This document shows positions 1 to 7,253 of a DNA stretch of 35,905 bases, piece after piece. The notes under the pieces are model-generated. The model had not been told where the DNA came from. It did no database searches and was given only the letters and a program-made list of their open reading frames with translations. This DNA comes from Verrucomicrobiota bacterium (GTDB taxonomy: Bacteria > Verrucomicrobiota > Verrucomicrobiia > Opitutales > Opitutaceae). Position 1 is the stretch's first letter, and every line of letters starts with the position of its first letter. Location: the NCBI GenBank assembly GCA_947471035.1, contig CANIWJ010000029.1, positions 1-35,905 on the forward strand. The letters are read 5' to 3'. The translations under genes and the position numbers were made by a program.

Positions 1-138
1 AATCTGACAACCTTTGTGCAAGTCCTGTCGCTTCATGCGATTTCAAAAATACCTATCATGGAGCTATTTGCGGATTTAAATACAAGCCAGCCTCCAAACA
101 CGAATTCTGACCAATTGATATTCAATGACTTAAAGTGA
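1..138 (+). CDS. 3' end of an unknown protein gene (partial)
   Basis: The first reading frame is open from the window edge to a TGA at 136-138, encoding about 45 residues that end in LIFNDLK. No domain can be recognised in such a short piece. The stop overlaps a GTG that opens the next reading frame (GTGA at 135-138), the usual layout of translationally coupled genes. The stretch is AT-richer than most of the window. The other two forward frames are interrupted here, so this frame is the best candidate, but a short open stretch alone is weak evidence. Confidence 0.4.
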   Translation, partial: NLTTFVQVLSLHAISKIPIMELFADLNTSQPPNTNSDQLIFNDLK

Positions 139-602
139 GACAGCATTGGACGAAAACCCCGGCACAGATCGGTGCTACCAACGCGCAAATGCTCAGTGAT
201 ATTAAAATGCAGCCTTTATTTAAGACCGGCTGGGGAAGATATTATTATGGCAATCCGGCCGTTGAACTTGTGGACACTGATCCAGCTCATAACACGGGAC
301 CCAGTTGGATTTATGATTTATATGGTATTAATACCGGCAGCACGATTGCCGGAAATGATTCCAAGCGCGCACAACTCTTAGCCGAGGCCATCCCCGCACT
401 CAGCTTACCTGTTGGATCACGTAGCACTAACGCATTTGGTAATAACTATGACATGCCTGACATGTTTGCGGATAATTGGCCTAGCACGCGGGGCACGGAT
501 CCTAATTCTGGTTTACCAAATTGGCATCATAGCGACATGAGAGAAGTCGCATACATATACCAACACCGATTCATTAAAAAGCTCGTCGAAATATCCAAAT
601 AG
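135..602 (+). CDS. Hypothetical protein, 155 aa
   Basis: This open frame of 155 codons starts at a GTG that overlaps the stop of the upstream frame. It ends 5 bases before the ATG of the next gene, so the three probably form one transcript. The protein is rich in Trp, Tyr, Asn and Gly (for example the segments GWGRYYYGN and GPSWIYDLYGIN) and has no signal peptide or membrane segment. I do not recognise the family. It reads like the C-terminal part of a larger protein. It could be a separate small protein or the tail of the upstream gene after a frameshift: the same frame upstream carries stops near 108 and 126, so a simple longer start is excluded. Codon use and base composition are AT-richer than in the core genes, which suggests an acquired segment. 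Confidence 0.55.
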   Translation: MRQHWTKTPAQIGATNAQMLSDIKMQPLFKTGWGRYYYGNPAVELVDTDPAHNTGPSWIYDLYGINTGSTIAGNDSKRAQLLAEAIPALSLPVGSRSTNAFGNNYDMPDMFADNWPSTRGTDPNSGLPNWHHSDMREVAYIYQHRFIKKLVEISK

Positions 603-607
603 TGACT

Positions 608-1579
608 ATGAAAACTAAGATAATTATTTGTTTAGCCGCATTGCTTGGGCTGGCAGCAGCTGATATCGCAAAAAAACAAATTGAACTACCCATAGCGAGG
701 CTTACCGTCAAAGTAATTGATGAACAGGGCCAAGCAGTAAGCGAAGCAAACGTGAATTTGGTGTTTCAAGATCCGATTACACGGAAAGGTGCTCCGGTCG
801 ACGGACGCACCGACGTAGCGGGCATTTTTTCTGCCGAAGGAGGGAGTAATTCAAGAGTTGGCGGGAACGTCCAGAAGGAGGGCTATTATCGCGCAGGATT
901 TGCGTTCAAGGACTTTATTGAAGTGAAAGATGGTCGCTGGCTCCCATGGGATGCGACTTATAAATCGATCTTACGACCAATCGTAAAGCCAGTCCCCCTC
1001 TGTGCCAGAGTGCTTAATAAACTGCAAATCCCCACCCTCTCTGAGCCCTGTGGATATGATTTGGTGATTAGTGATTGGGTGGCACCGTGGGGCAAAGGCA
1101 AAACTTCTGATTTAGTTATTAAAGTGGATGAGCGCCGTTATACCGCGTGGGGCGATTTTGACGTCGCCGTATCAGTCACTTTCTCCAATCCCCAAGATGG
1201 ATTAAAGGAAGTCGAGCTGCCCGAGTATGGCCGCTATAGCACATTCAAATGGGAACGCTTTGCCCCAGAAGAAGGCTATACGCCAACGTTTAATACCCGA
1301 ACTTCATCTCATCCAGTGAACGGCTATAAAAGCACTTCGTCGGCGCAGCAAAACTTCTTTTTTCGGGTGCGCACAGCCTATCTCAATGGCAAGCTCGTGG
1401 GTGGGCTGTATGGTAAAATTTCCGGTGGCATTATTGCCGACGTGCGAAACTCCGATACCGCAGTGCTTTCGTTTACCTATTACCTAAACCCGACTTCACT
1501 CGACCGAAATCTCGAATGGGATAAGACCAAAAACCTTATCTCAGGTTTGCGTGATGAGGAAAACCCACGGGCACCGTAA
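608..1579 (+). CDS. Secreted protein with a carboxypeptidase-regulatory-like N-terminal domain, 323 aa
   Basis: ATG at 608 is preferred over the in-frame GTG at 602, because it starts directly with a signal peptide (MKTKIIICLAALLGLAAA) and leaves 5 bases after the previous stop. Residues about 30-100 (ARLTVKVIDEQGQAVSEANV, then a G-x-x-D-x-x-G-type turn and a GYY segment) resemble the beta-sandwich of carboxypeptidase regulatory-like or transthyretin-like domains, which often decorate exported proteins. The rest (about 110-323) is beta-rich and not recognised. Export to the periplasm or cell surface is likely. The gene is the last of a small AT-rich cluster at the window edge and its function is unknown. 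The domain call comes from pattern recognition only. Confidence 0.65.
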   Translation: MKTKIIICLAALLGLAAADIAKKQIELPIARLTVKVIDEQGQAVSEANVNLVFQDPITRKGAPVDGRTDVAGIFSAEGGSNSRVGGNVQKEGYYRAGFAFKDFIEVKDGRWLPWDATYKSILRPIVKPVPLCARVLNKLQIPTLSEPCGYDLVISDWVAPWGKGKTSDLVIKVDERRYTAWGDFDVAVSVTFSNPQDGLKEVELPEYGRYSTFKWERFAPEEGYTPTFNTRTSSHPVNGYKSTSSAQQNFFFRVRTAYLNGKLVGGLYGKISGGIIADVRNSDTAVLSFTYYLNPTSLDRNLEWDKTKNLISGLRDEENPRAP

Positions 1580-1827
1580 CGCGTTAGCAACGCCCCCAAG
1601 CCTGATCCTCGCTACGCTCGGCGGCACACGTCGCGCCAGCCCTCCGCAGACTCCGAGCTGACACGCCGTCTGCTTCCTCCTCCGCGCCTTGCGGCGCTCC
1701 GTCCGGTGGAGTGCAACCCCGCCCGGCCCGGCCCACGGCGCAAGAATGCGCCGTAGTGGCAGCGCTCCGATAAGATCCGCGCTGGCACGTCACAGGCCCC
1801 GTGCGCTGCGCTCCCGGTTCCTGAGTC
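1580..1827. other. Gene-free GC-rich spacer
   Basis: No convincing gene lies between the secreted-protein gene and the RAYT gene (1580-1932). The first 250 bases are abruptly GC-rich compared with the preceding genes. They hold several short inverted repeats, for example ACGGCGC at 1735 facing GCGCCGT at 1748. Short open frames on both strands have low-complexity Arg/Ser/Ala composition and look like frame noise. The last part carries a direct repeat, listed separately. Confidence 0.5.
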
Positions 1828-1864
1828 GGGACAGAATTAGGGACAGGGACAGAATTAGGGACAG
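1828..1864 (+). repeat. Tandem 18-bp-period repeat upstream of the RAYT gene
   Basis: The 19-base unit GGGACAGAATTAGGGACAG occurs twice, at 1828-1846 and 1846-1864, sharing one G (period 18). Each unit itself contains two GGGACAG words, so GGGACAG appears three times in all. The repeat sits about 70 bases before the RAYT start codon and may be part of the mobile unit's left side or its regulatory region. Confidence 0.7.
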
Positions 1865-1932
1865 GTTAAATATGATTGAAATCGAACTAACTTCCCGGTC
1901 ATTTCTGAATTTCCACGAATCCCCTTGAGACT

Positions 1933-2931
1933 ATGCGCTGTGCCCGAATCAAAGCATCCACCGCCGACGGTCACTCGATCTATCACGTGATGACGCGCAC
2001 GGTGAATGGCGCCTTCCTCCTCGACGATCCCGCTAAGGAGACCTTGCGGAAACAGCTTTGGCAGATCGCCGACTATTGCGGGCTGGAAGTACTTACTTTC
2101 GCCCTCATGTCCAACCACTTCCATGTCTTGGTTGGGGTGCCTAAAAGCGGCCCCGTCTGCGATGCGGAACTGCTGCGCCGCTACCAAGTGCTTTACCCTA
2201 AACCCACCCGCTTTCAACAGGCTCGTTTCGAGGTGGTGCAGACCTGGCTCGGTTCCGGCGACCCAGAGGGCGAGCTCTGGCGCAAACGCCAACTCGCCCT
2301 CATGGGCGATGTCTCCCAGTTCATGAAGCTGCTCAAACAGCGCTTCTCCGTCTGGTTCAACCGCACCCACAATCGCTACGGCACTCTCTGGGCCGAACGT
2401 TTCAAATCCGTCCTGGTCGAGCCCAAGGACAAGGTCGTGGAAACCATGTCCGCTTACATCGACCTAAACGCCGTTCGCGCCGGCTTGGTCACCGACCCTA
2501 AGGATTACCGTTTCTGCGGTTACGGCGAGGCTGTGGCCGGGGGCGACAAGGCTCGTCGCGGCTTGACCAAGGTTTTGTCGGGCGAGTGCGGATTGGACTG
2601 GGAACAGACCCAAGCAATGTATCGGTTAACGCTCTTCGGCATCGGGGCGACTGCGCGTCCGGGCGAGGGCACGGTGTCGGCAGAGCAAATGGACAAAGTG
2701 GTTAAAAACGGCGGTCGCCTTCCTAAGCATGTCGTTCTCCGCTGCCGCCTGCGTCACTTCACCGACGGTGCGGTAATCGGCGGTCAAGCCTTTGTCGCTC
2801 AACATCTGGCCGACTACAGCGCTCGCACCGGGCGCAGGCGAAAATCTGAACCTAAATCTTTGCCTAACTTGACGGATTGGGGCGCCGATCTGCTCACGCT
2901 GCGCGGACTGCGCACCCGCTCCACCGGTTAG
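1933..2931 (+). CDS. REP-associated tyrosine transposase (RAYT, Y1_Tnp family)
   Basis: This is an HUH single-strand nuclease of the Y1 transposase family, 332 residues. Known RAYTs bind and cut REP hairpins and are thought to be domesticated IS200/IS605-like transposases. The metal-binding HUH motif is His62-Phe63-His64 in LMSNHFHVLVG. The likely catalytic tyrosine is Tyr175 in SAYIDLNAVRAGL, a segment typical of the family. FNRTHNRYGTLWAERFKS is another conserved block. The gene appears full length, with no break in frame. No strong ribosome binding site precedes the ATG. A GTAG-type REP hairpin lies 120 bases downstream and two more occur near 29.6 kb, which fits a RAYT rather than a generic transposase. 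A tandem GGGACAG repeat lies just upstream. Confidence 0.9.
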   Translation: MRCARIKASTADGHSIYHVMTRTVNGAFLLDDPAKETLRKQLWQIADYCGLEVLTFALMSNHFHVLVGVPKSGPVCDAELLRRYQVLYPKPTRFQQARFEVVQTWLGSGDPEGELWRKRQLALMGDVSQFMKLLKQRFSVWFNRTHNRYGTLWAERFKSVLVEPKDKVVETMSAYIDLNAVRAGLVTDPKDYRFCGYGEAVAGGDKARRGLTKVLSGECGLDWEQTQAMYRLTLFGIGATARPGEGTVSAEQMDKVVKNGGRLPKHVVLRCRLRHFTDGAVIGGQAFVAQHLADYSARTGRRRKSEPKSLPNLTDWGADLLTLRGLRTRSTG

Positions 2932-3053
2932 CATAACGACCGTGCTGAACATCGTGGTGTTCGAGGCGCATTAGGGCGGGCGGTGGGTGCGACGAGGGGA
3001 GGGGAAGGAACTTAAAACGCGGGCGGCGGGGGGTGCAGCGACAAAATGAGGGA

Positions 3054-3077
3054 TTGGCCGGGGACGGCCAACGCTAC
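3054..3077 (-). repeat. REP hairpin (GTAG type), single copy
   Basis: Read on the minus strand the element begins GTAG, then CGT, then a stem-loop with arms TTGGCCG and CGGCCAA around a short C-rich loop. A GTAG foot plus GC-rich stem-loop is the classical layout of REPs mobilised by RAYTs. The RAYT gene ends about 120 bases away. The same sequence recurs at 29574-29639 as an inverted pair. Confidence 0.8.
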
Positions 3078-3194
3078 ATCCAGAAGAAATACAAGGCTTC
3101 GGCGGGACGCCTAAGCCGACACGCGGGACGCGTGTGCTCCCCGGACCTGTAGGATTACCGGAATTAGGCGGCGGGGGCGGCGGCGGTAGATAGG
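3078..3194. repeat. Two GC-rich inverted repeats
   Basis: Downstream of the REP are GGCTT ... AAGCC (about 3098-3118) and ACACGCG ... CGCGTGT (about 3119-3135), each able to form a short hairpin. They lie between the RAYT gene and the 3' end of higA. They may be part of the repeat cluster or act as a weak terminator for the minus-strand higA transcript. No T-run supports a canonical terminator. Confidence 0.35.
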
Positions 3195-3494
3195 TTAGGC
3201 GGCGCGGGGGATGACCTCAGTCTCAATCCGGACGTGGTTAAGGGTGCGAAGGTCAAACTCCGCTTGGAGGCCGAGCCAGAACTGGGCGCTGTTGCCATAG
3301 TAACGCGCGAGGCGGGCAGCCGTGTCGGCACTAATGCCTCGCTTGCCCTGTATGATCGAGGTGAGTCGGCTGTGCGGAATTTTCAGGGCATTCGCGAGAG
3401 CGTATTGGGTCAGTCCGTAGTCGGCGAGAAAGTCTTCTTTGATGATTTCGCCGGGGTGCCAGGGACGCAGGGTGGTTTTGGCTTTAGTTTTCAT
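3195..3494 (-). CDS. higA: HigA-family antitoxin (HTH, XRE type)
   Basis: This 99-residue protein matches the HigA/VapI antitoxin layout. The N-terminal LRPWHPGEIIKEDFLADYGL is the family's opening block. It is followed by a helix-turn-helix (about 28-65: TQYALANALKIPHSRLTSII, then GKRGIS and TAARLARYYGNSAQFWLGLQ). Such proteins neutralise a HigB mRNA interferase and repress their own operon. The gene lies directly downstream of the toxin on the minus strand, in the toxin-first order typical of hig loci. The toxin's original stop codon (3512-3514) is 17 bases from this ATG. The antitoxin is intact although the toxin gene is split by an inserted element, so it may now act only as a regulator. 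Confidence 0.9.
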   Translation of the reverse strand: MKTKAKTTLRPWHPGEIIKEDFLADYGLTQYALANALKIPHSRLTSIIQGKRGISADTAARLARYYGNSAQFWLGLQAEFDLRTLNHVRIETEVIPRAA

Positions 3495-3511
3495 ACGTTA
3501 AAGGGGGCGGT

Positions 3512-3547
3512 TCAGTGGTAATCCTCAAAAAGGACCTCGGTGGGACC
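3512..3547 (-). pseudogene. Detached 3' end of higB
   Basis: On the minus strand this 36-base piece reads GPTEVLFEDYH followed by TGA. It matches the expected C-terminus of HigB toxins, which commonly end in a D-Y-H motif. It lies on the far side of the palindromic element from the rest of higB and is in the correct order with higA. Joining it to codon 77 of the upstream piece restores an 88-residue protein of normal HigB length. Confidence 0.75.
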
Positions 3548-3729
3548 TCAGGGCGTGTCTGGGTCTAAATTCCGCCCGTCGCCTAGGCCCAATGGGGAAG
3601 CGTGTAGCGAGGCTGGACCGGCGTTGCGAGTGGCGGCATGGGCCGCTGGCCCACCTCCGCCTCTCGCGCCTTGGCCGAGCCGCGCTACACGGTTCCGCCG
3701 GACTGAGTTAAAACCCGGACACGCCCTAA
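3548..3729. mobile_element. 182-bp palindromic element inserted in higB
   Basis: The two ends are inverted copies. The left end begins TCAGGGCGTGTCTGGGT and the right end, read inward on the other strand, begins TTAGGGCGTGTCCGGGT. Further internal inverted pairs include GTGTAGCG (near 3600) facing CGCTACAC (near 3683), so the whole unit can fold into a long hairpin. It has no gene and fits a MITE or BIME-like non-autonomous element. It lies exactly between two parts of the HigB reading frame, which shows it is an insertion. The left end, in reverse orientation, recurs immediately upstream of recF at 31401-31442. No clear target duplication is visible. Confidence 0.8.
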
Positions 3730-3960
3730 TTCACTCCAGGCAAAGGTGATTCGCCACTGTAGGTTTACCCGAATGGCGTAGCGTTTGCCGATGGTATGGA
3801 AATGATTGGATGGCGGAATATAAAGGTCTTCGATTTTCGTCGCGAGGTTGAGAAAGGTCAGTCGTTTGAGCGCCTGTCGCTGAATATCCGCCGGAATGCG
3901 GCGGATAGATTCACCTTCCCAGATCCGTTTCGTGGCATCGTCGGCGAAGCTCTGAATCAT
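3685..3960 (-). CDS. higB: HigB-family toxin, C-terminus replaced by inserted element
   Basis: Residues 1-77 follow the RelE/HigB fold: the opening MIQSF, the block LYIPPSNHFHTIGKRYAIRVN, and QWRITFAWSE. HigB toxins cut mRNA on the ribosome. After WSE the frame enters the palindromic element and continues with 14 foreign residues (LGRVRVLTQSGGTV) to a TAG inside it. The lost native tail, GPTEVLFEDYH, is still visible at 3512-3547. In studied HigB proteins the C-terminal Asp-Tyr(-His) residues belong to the active site, so this product is probably inactive or much weakened. It still may bind HigA. The promoter region upstream holds a candidate HigA operator. Confidence 0.8.
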   Translation of the reverse strand: MIQSFADDATKRIWEGESIRRIPADIQRQALKRLTFLNLATKIEDLYIPPSNHFHTIGKRYAIRVNLQWRITFAWSELGRVRVLTQSGGTV

Positions 3961-4019
3961 ACCGCAAGCGTGCGGTATTTCCGTTTTGCGTCAATGGGTA
4001 TTTACGGATAACGGAAATA
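3961..4019 (-). promoter_or_regulatory. Candidate higBA operator and leader hairpin
   Basis: A perfect 10-bp inverted repeat, TATTTCCGTT at 3976-3985 and AACGGAAATA at 4010-4019, lies just upstream of higB, with another TTTACGGA half-site at 4001-4008. Hig operons are usually repressed by HigA binding such palindromes, so this is the likely operator. Directly before the higB ATG is a hairpin, ACCGCA-AGCG-TGCGGT at 3961-3976, in the place where a ribosome binding site would be, and no clear Shine-Dalgarno is seen. Confidence 0.55.
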
Positions 4020-4180
4020 TTGAATTTTGGTAGATGTTCTCCAGGGGAAAGGTTTCTTTTTTCGTTTCTCTGCACCCATGTGCCTTTGCATTAATGATTC
4101 TGGTAGGTTGGCGGCCCGGGAATGTTGCGCCGCAGTATATTTTTCGTGGGCTTTTGGGCGAATTCGTAACCAATCGTAAC

Positions 4181-5191
4181 ATGCCCAAGAAAGCCGATCC
4201 GGACGCCCCCAAGAAACTGGCGACCTACACCATCAAGCTCACCGAGGAGCAGCTGGATAAACTGGGGGCCTTGCTGGCCAAACGGGGTTGGGAACGCGTG
4301 GAGGTGGCTTACGCCCGCTACGGTTACCGCAACGATGCGGCGAAGGTAAACGTGACCGGTTACGAGAGTCGTAAGTTGGTCGTCGCGGGCAAGGGCACCG
4401 AGGAATTCGTGACCATGGTGATCGAACCCGAAATCACCGGGGCGGCCAAACTCGGCTACGACGAGGTGCTGCATCCTGATTGGTTCGAGGAACACGCGGG
4501 CCTGGACGAGTCGGGCAAGGGTGACTTTTTCGGGCCGCTGATCGCGGCGACGGTGATCGCGTCGAAGTCGATGATCGAAGGCTGGCGGGCAGCGGGAGCG
4601 CAGGATTCCAAGAAAATAGCGGAGTCGAAAATCCTCGAACTCGACCGGCTGATTCGGGGCACGCCCGGCGCGGTGGTGAAGACGATTCAGGCCACGAGTA
4701 TGACCCAGTATAACAGTCTCATGGGAACGCGGTTTCGCAGTCAGAATATGATTCTGGCGTTTCAGCATGCCCGCGCCTTGCAGGAGGCGTTGAAGGAGAA
4801 GTCGACCAAGTGGGGACTGCTCGACCAGTTTACCGAGACGCCGTTGGTGCAGCGTGAATTGGTGAAACTGGGCATCGAGGGTTTTGACCTGCGCATGCGC
4901 ACCAAGGCGGAAGAAGATCCGGTGGTGGCGGCGGCCTCGATCGTGGCGCGCGCGGAGTTCGTGCGGCAGATGCAGGCGCTATCGAAAAAGTTCGGGGCCA
5001 AACTGCAAAAGGGCGCGGGGCCCTTGGTCAAAGTGCAGGCGCGCGAGATTATCGACCGGTTCGGTGCGCGAGCGCTCGGGGAGTTCGCCAAGCTGCATTT
5101 CCGCACTGCCTACGAGGTGGTGAGCGAGGCGGGTAAACTTGACGAACTGCCGCTGCGTCCGCCGCCGCCCAAGCAGGAGTGGGGCAGTTGA
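4181..5191 (+). CDS. rnhC: Ribonuclease HIII
   Basis: This enzyme hydrolyses the RNA strand of RNA-DNA hybrids in the cytoplasm. With ATG at 4181 the protein has 336 residues; an upstream in-frame extension to 4034 has no family similarity. Residues about 10-95 form the N-terminal TBP-like substrate-binding domain (DUF3378: YTIKLTEEQLDKL ... RGWERVEV). The catalytic RNase H domain starts at DESGKGDFFGPL (Asp109, Glu110, with the GKG block specific for HIII). It continues with AGAQDSKKIAESKI and EEDPVVAAASIVARAEF, which carry the other acidic residues. Length and motif order are normal. The gene stands alone between the hig locus and a repeat element and is probably monocistronic. Confidence 0.92.
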   Translation: MPKKADPDAPKKLATYTIKLTEEQLDKLGALLAKRGWERVEVAYARYGYRNDAAKVNVTGYESRKLVVAGKGTEEFVTMVIEPEITGAAKLGYDEVLHPDWFEEHAGLDESGKGDFFGPLIAATVIASKSMIEGWRAAGAQDSKKIAESKILELDRLIRGTPGAVVKTIQATSMTQYNSLMGTRFRSQNMILAFQHARALQEALKEKSTKWGLLDQFTETPLVQRELVKLGIEGFDLRMRTKAEEDPVVAAASIVARAEFVRQMQALSKKFGAKLQKGAGPLVKVQAREIIDRFGARALGEFAKLHFRTAYEVVSEAGKLDELPLRPPPPKQEWGS

Positions 5192-5194
5192 AGG

Positions 5195-5228
5195 AGCTAG
5201 TAAGCTTTAAGCTGGTAAGCTAGTAAGC
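5195..5228 (+). repeat. Short tandem motif after rnhC
   Basis: An 11-base word occurs three times: AGCTAGTAAGC at 5195-5205, AGCTGGTAAGC at 5210-5220 and AGCTAGTAAGC at 5218-5228. It directly follows the rnhC stop codon. Its role is unknown; it may be a slippage-derived tandem array. Confidence 0.6.
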
Positions 5229-5269
5229 GGGGGCAGGTCGGAAGCATGGAAGGATTCGGAGGCGGTTCG

Positions 5270-5494
5270 CGTTGGAGTCCCGGCTTTATACCAATTACCT
5301 ATCGCATTTAGACTTTAACGCAAAGGCGCAAGGGCGCAGAGAAACGCAAGAACCCCTTCATTTCCGTGTCTTTGCGCACTTAGCGGCTTGGCGACTCTGC
5401 GTTAAAATAAGTCCATTTTGTTCAGGATTTTGGTATTAGCCGGTTCGGGAGCGGGCACAGATGCTCCGGACCGCCTAAAGGCGGGACTCCAACG
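5270..5494. mobile_element. 225-bp palindromic MITE-like element
   Basis: The ends are 19-base inverted repeats with one mismatch: CGTTGGAGTCCCGGCTTTA at 5270-5288, and the complement of CGTTGGAGTCCCGCCTTTA at 5476-5494. Just inside, TATACCAA (5287-5294) faces TTGGTATTA (about 5430-5438). Nearer the centre, TTTAACGCAAAGGCGC (5314-5329) faces a near-complement ending at 5406. The element has no gene and fills most of the 340-base gap between rnhC and the end of ilvD. The nested symmetry suggests a non-autonomous mobile repeat. I see no convincing target duplication. Confidence 0.65.
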
Positions 5495-5531
5495 TTCTGA
5501 TGCGGACTCGCGGGGCTGGGGCGAGCGGCGC

Positions 5532-7253
5532 TCAGAGGTATTTGTCGGTCACGGCGCCTTCAGAGGCGGTGGCGACGAGGCGGGCATACTTGGCCAGCAC
5601 GCCGCGGGTTTCCTTGGGCGGACGGGGTTGGTAGGCGGTCATGCGCGCGGCGTAGTCGGCGTCGGGGATGAGCAGGCTGATGGTGTTGTTAATCGCATCA
5701 ATCTCGATCACGTCGCCATTGCGCACGATGCCGATGGGGCCGCCCTTGGCGGCTTCGGGAGTGATGTGGCCGACGTCGAAGCCGTGCGAGCCGCCGGAGA
5801 ATCGGCCGTCGGTGATGAGCGCGACATCCTTGATGAGGCCGCGACCGGCGATGGCGCTGGTGGGGGATAGCATCTCTCTCATGCCCGGGCCGCCGACGGG
5901 GCCTTCGTTGCGGATGACCACGACATCGCCTTTGACAACGTCGCCACTGAGCACGCCCTGGAGGGCTTCTTCCTCGCTCTCGTAAACTTTGGCGGGACCC
6001 TTGAAGTAGAGGCCTTCCTTGCCGGTGATCTTGCCGACGGCGGCGCCCGGGGCGAGGTTGCCGCGCAGGATGCGGAGGTGGGTCTCGGTTTTGATGGGCT
6101 GATCGAAGGGGTGAATAATGTCCTGCTGATCAGGATACGAGGGGTAGGCCCCGACATTGGCGAGGGACTCGGCCAAGGTCTCGCCGGAGACGGTAAGGCA
6201 GTCGCCGTGGAGCAGGCCGCGGTCGAGGAGTATCTTCATCAAGGGGCGGATGCCGCCGATGCGGATGAGGTGGGCCATGCCGTATTTGCCGAAGGGTTTG
6301 ACGTCGGCGAGGAGCGGTACGCGGGCGCCGATGGTTTTGAAATCATCAATGGTGAGCGGGACCTCGGCGGAGTGGGCTATGGCGAGGAGGTGGAGGACGA
6401 GATTGGTGGAACCACCGAGGGCGGTACAGACGGTGATGCAGTTCTCAAAAGCCTTACGAGTGAGGATGTCGCGCGGCTTGATGCCCTTCTTGAGCATGGC
6501 CATGACGGCGGCGCCGGCACGTTCGCAGTCGTCGCGCTTCTCTTTGCCGACGGCGAGCTGGGCGCTGCTATTGGGCAGACTGAGGCCGAGGACCTCAATG
6601 GCGCTGGCCATGGTGTTGGCGGTGTACATACCGCCGCAGGAGCCGGGGCCGGGGATGGCGCACTTCTCGACCTCCTTGAGGCCGGCGTCGTCGAGCTCGC
6701 CCTTGGCGTGTTTGCCGACGGCCTCGAAGACGGAGACGATGTCGAGGGGCTTCTTTTTCTCGGTGTCAGAAGTAAGGAAGCCGGGAAGGATGGTGCCGCC
6801 GTAGATGAAGACGGCGGGGCGGTTGAGGCGAGCGATGGCGATCATCGCGCCGGGCATGTTTTTATCGCAACCGCCGATGGCGATGACGCCGTCGAAACCC
6901 TCGGCGGCGACGGTGGTCTCGATGGAGTCGGCGATGACATCGCGGGAGACCAGCGAGTATCTCATGCCGAGGGTGCCCATGCTGATGCCGTCGGTGACGG
7001 TGATGGTGTTGAAGTAAACGGGCTTGCCGCCGGCGGCGGCGATACCCTTGCGGGCGTGGTCGCTAAGGTCGCCGAGGTGGACGTTGCACGGCGTCATGTC
7101 GCTGGCGTTGGAGACGACGGCGATCTGGGGCTTTTGGAAATCCTCATCGGTGAAACCGACGGCGCGGAGCATGGAGCGGGCGGGGGCGCGGTCGTTGCCG
7201 TCAACGACGACGGAGGAGTGCGGGCGGGGCGTGGCGGAGGGAATTTGGCACAT
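5532..7253 (-). CDS. ilvD: Dihydroxy-acid dehydratase
   Basis: IlvD dehydrates 2,3-dihydroxy-acids to 2-keto acids in valine, leucine and isoleucine synthesis, using an Fe-S cluster. From the ATG at 7253 (MCQIPSATPRPHSS) the protein has 573 residues, the usual size. Cluster and active-site motifs are present: ASDMTPCNVH, the signature GGCDKNMPGAMIA, and GPGSCGGMYTANTMASA. Typical C-terminal blocks are GPVGGPGMREMLSPTSAI and TDGRFSGGSHGFDVGHITPE. A longer start at 7292 would add an Arg/Phe-rich stretch without family similarity. The gene is transcribed divergently from lpxK across a 187-base spacer. No leader peptide or attenuator is evident. Confidence 0.96.
   Translation of the reverse strand: MCQIPSATPRPHSSVVVDGNDRAPARSMLRAVGFTDEDFQKPQIAVVSNASDMTPCNVHLGDLSDHARKGIAAAGGKPVYFNTITVTDGISMGTLGMRYSLVSRDVIADSIETTVAAEGFDGVIAIGGCDKNMPGAMIAIARLNRPAVFIYGGTILPGFLTSDTEKKKPLDIVSVFEAVGKHAKGELDDAGLKEVEKCAIPGPGSCGGMYTANTMASAIEVLGLSLPNSSAQLAVGKEKRDDCERAGAAVMAMLKKGIKPRDILTRKAFENCITVCTALGGSTNLVLHLLAIAHSAEVPLTIDDFKTIGARVPLLADVKPFGKYGMAHLIRIGGIRPLMKILLDRGLLHGDCLTVSGETLAESLANVGAYPSYPDQQDIIHPFDQPIKTETHLRILRGNLAPGAAVGKITGKEGLYFKGPAKVYESEEEALQGVLSGDVVKGDVVVIRNEGPVGGPGMREMLSPTSAIAGRGLIKDVALITDGRFSGGSHGFDVGHITPEAAKGGPIGIVRNGDVIEIDAINNTISLLIPDADYAARMTAYQPRPPKETRGVLAKYARLVATASEGAVTDKYL

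Noticed and set aside
1572..1600. Possible integron attC site after the first genes (TAACGCGTTAGC)
   Set aside because: The core GTTRRRY pattern and a paired second half-site could not be found, and no integrase is present.
3540..3749. 69-codon plus-strand frame over the palindromic element
   Set aside because: It coincides with a non-coding inverted-repeat element and has no protein-like composition.
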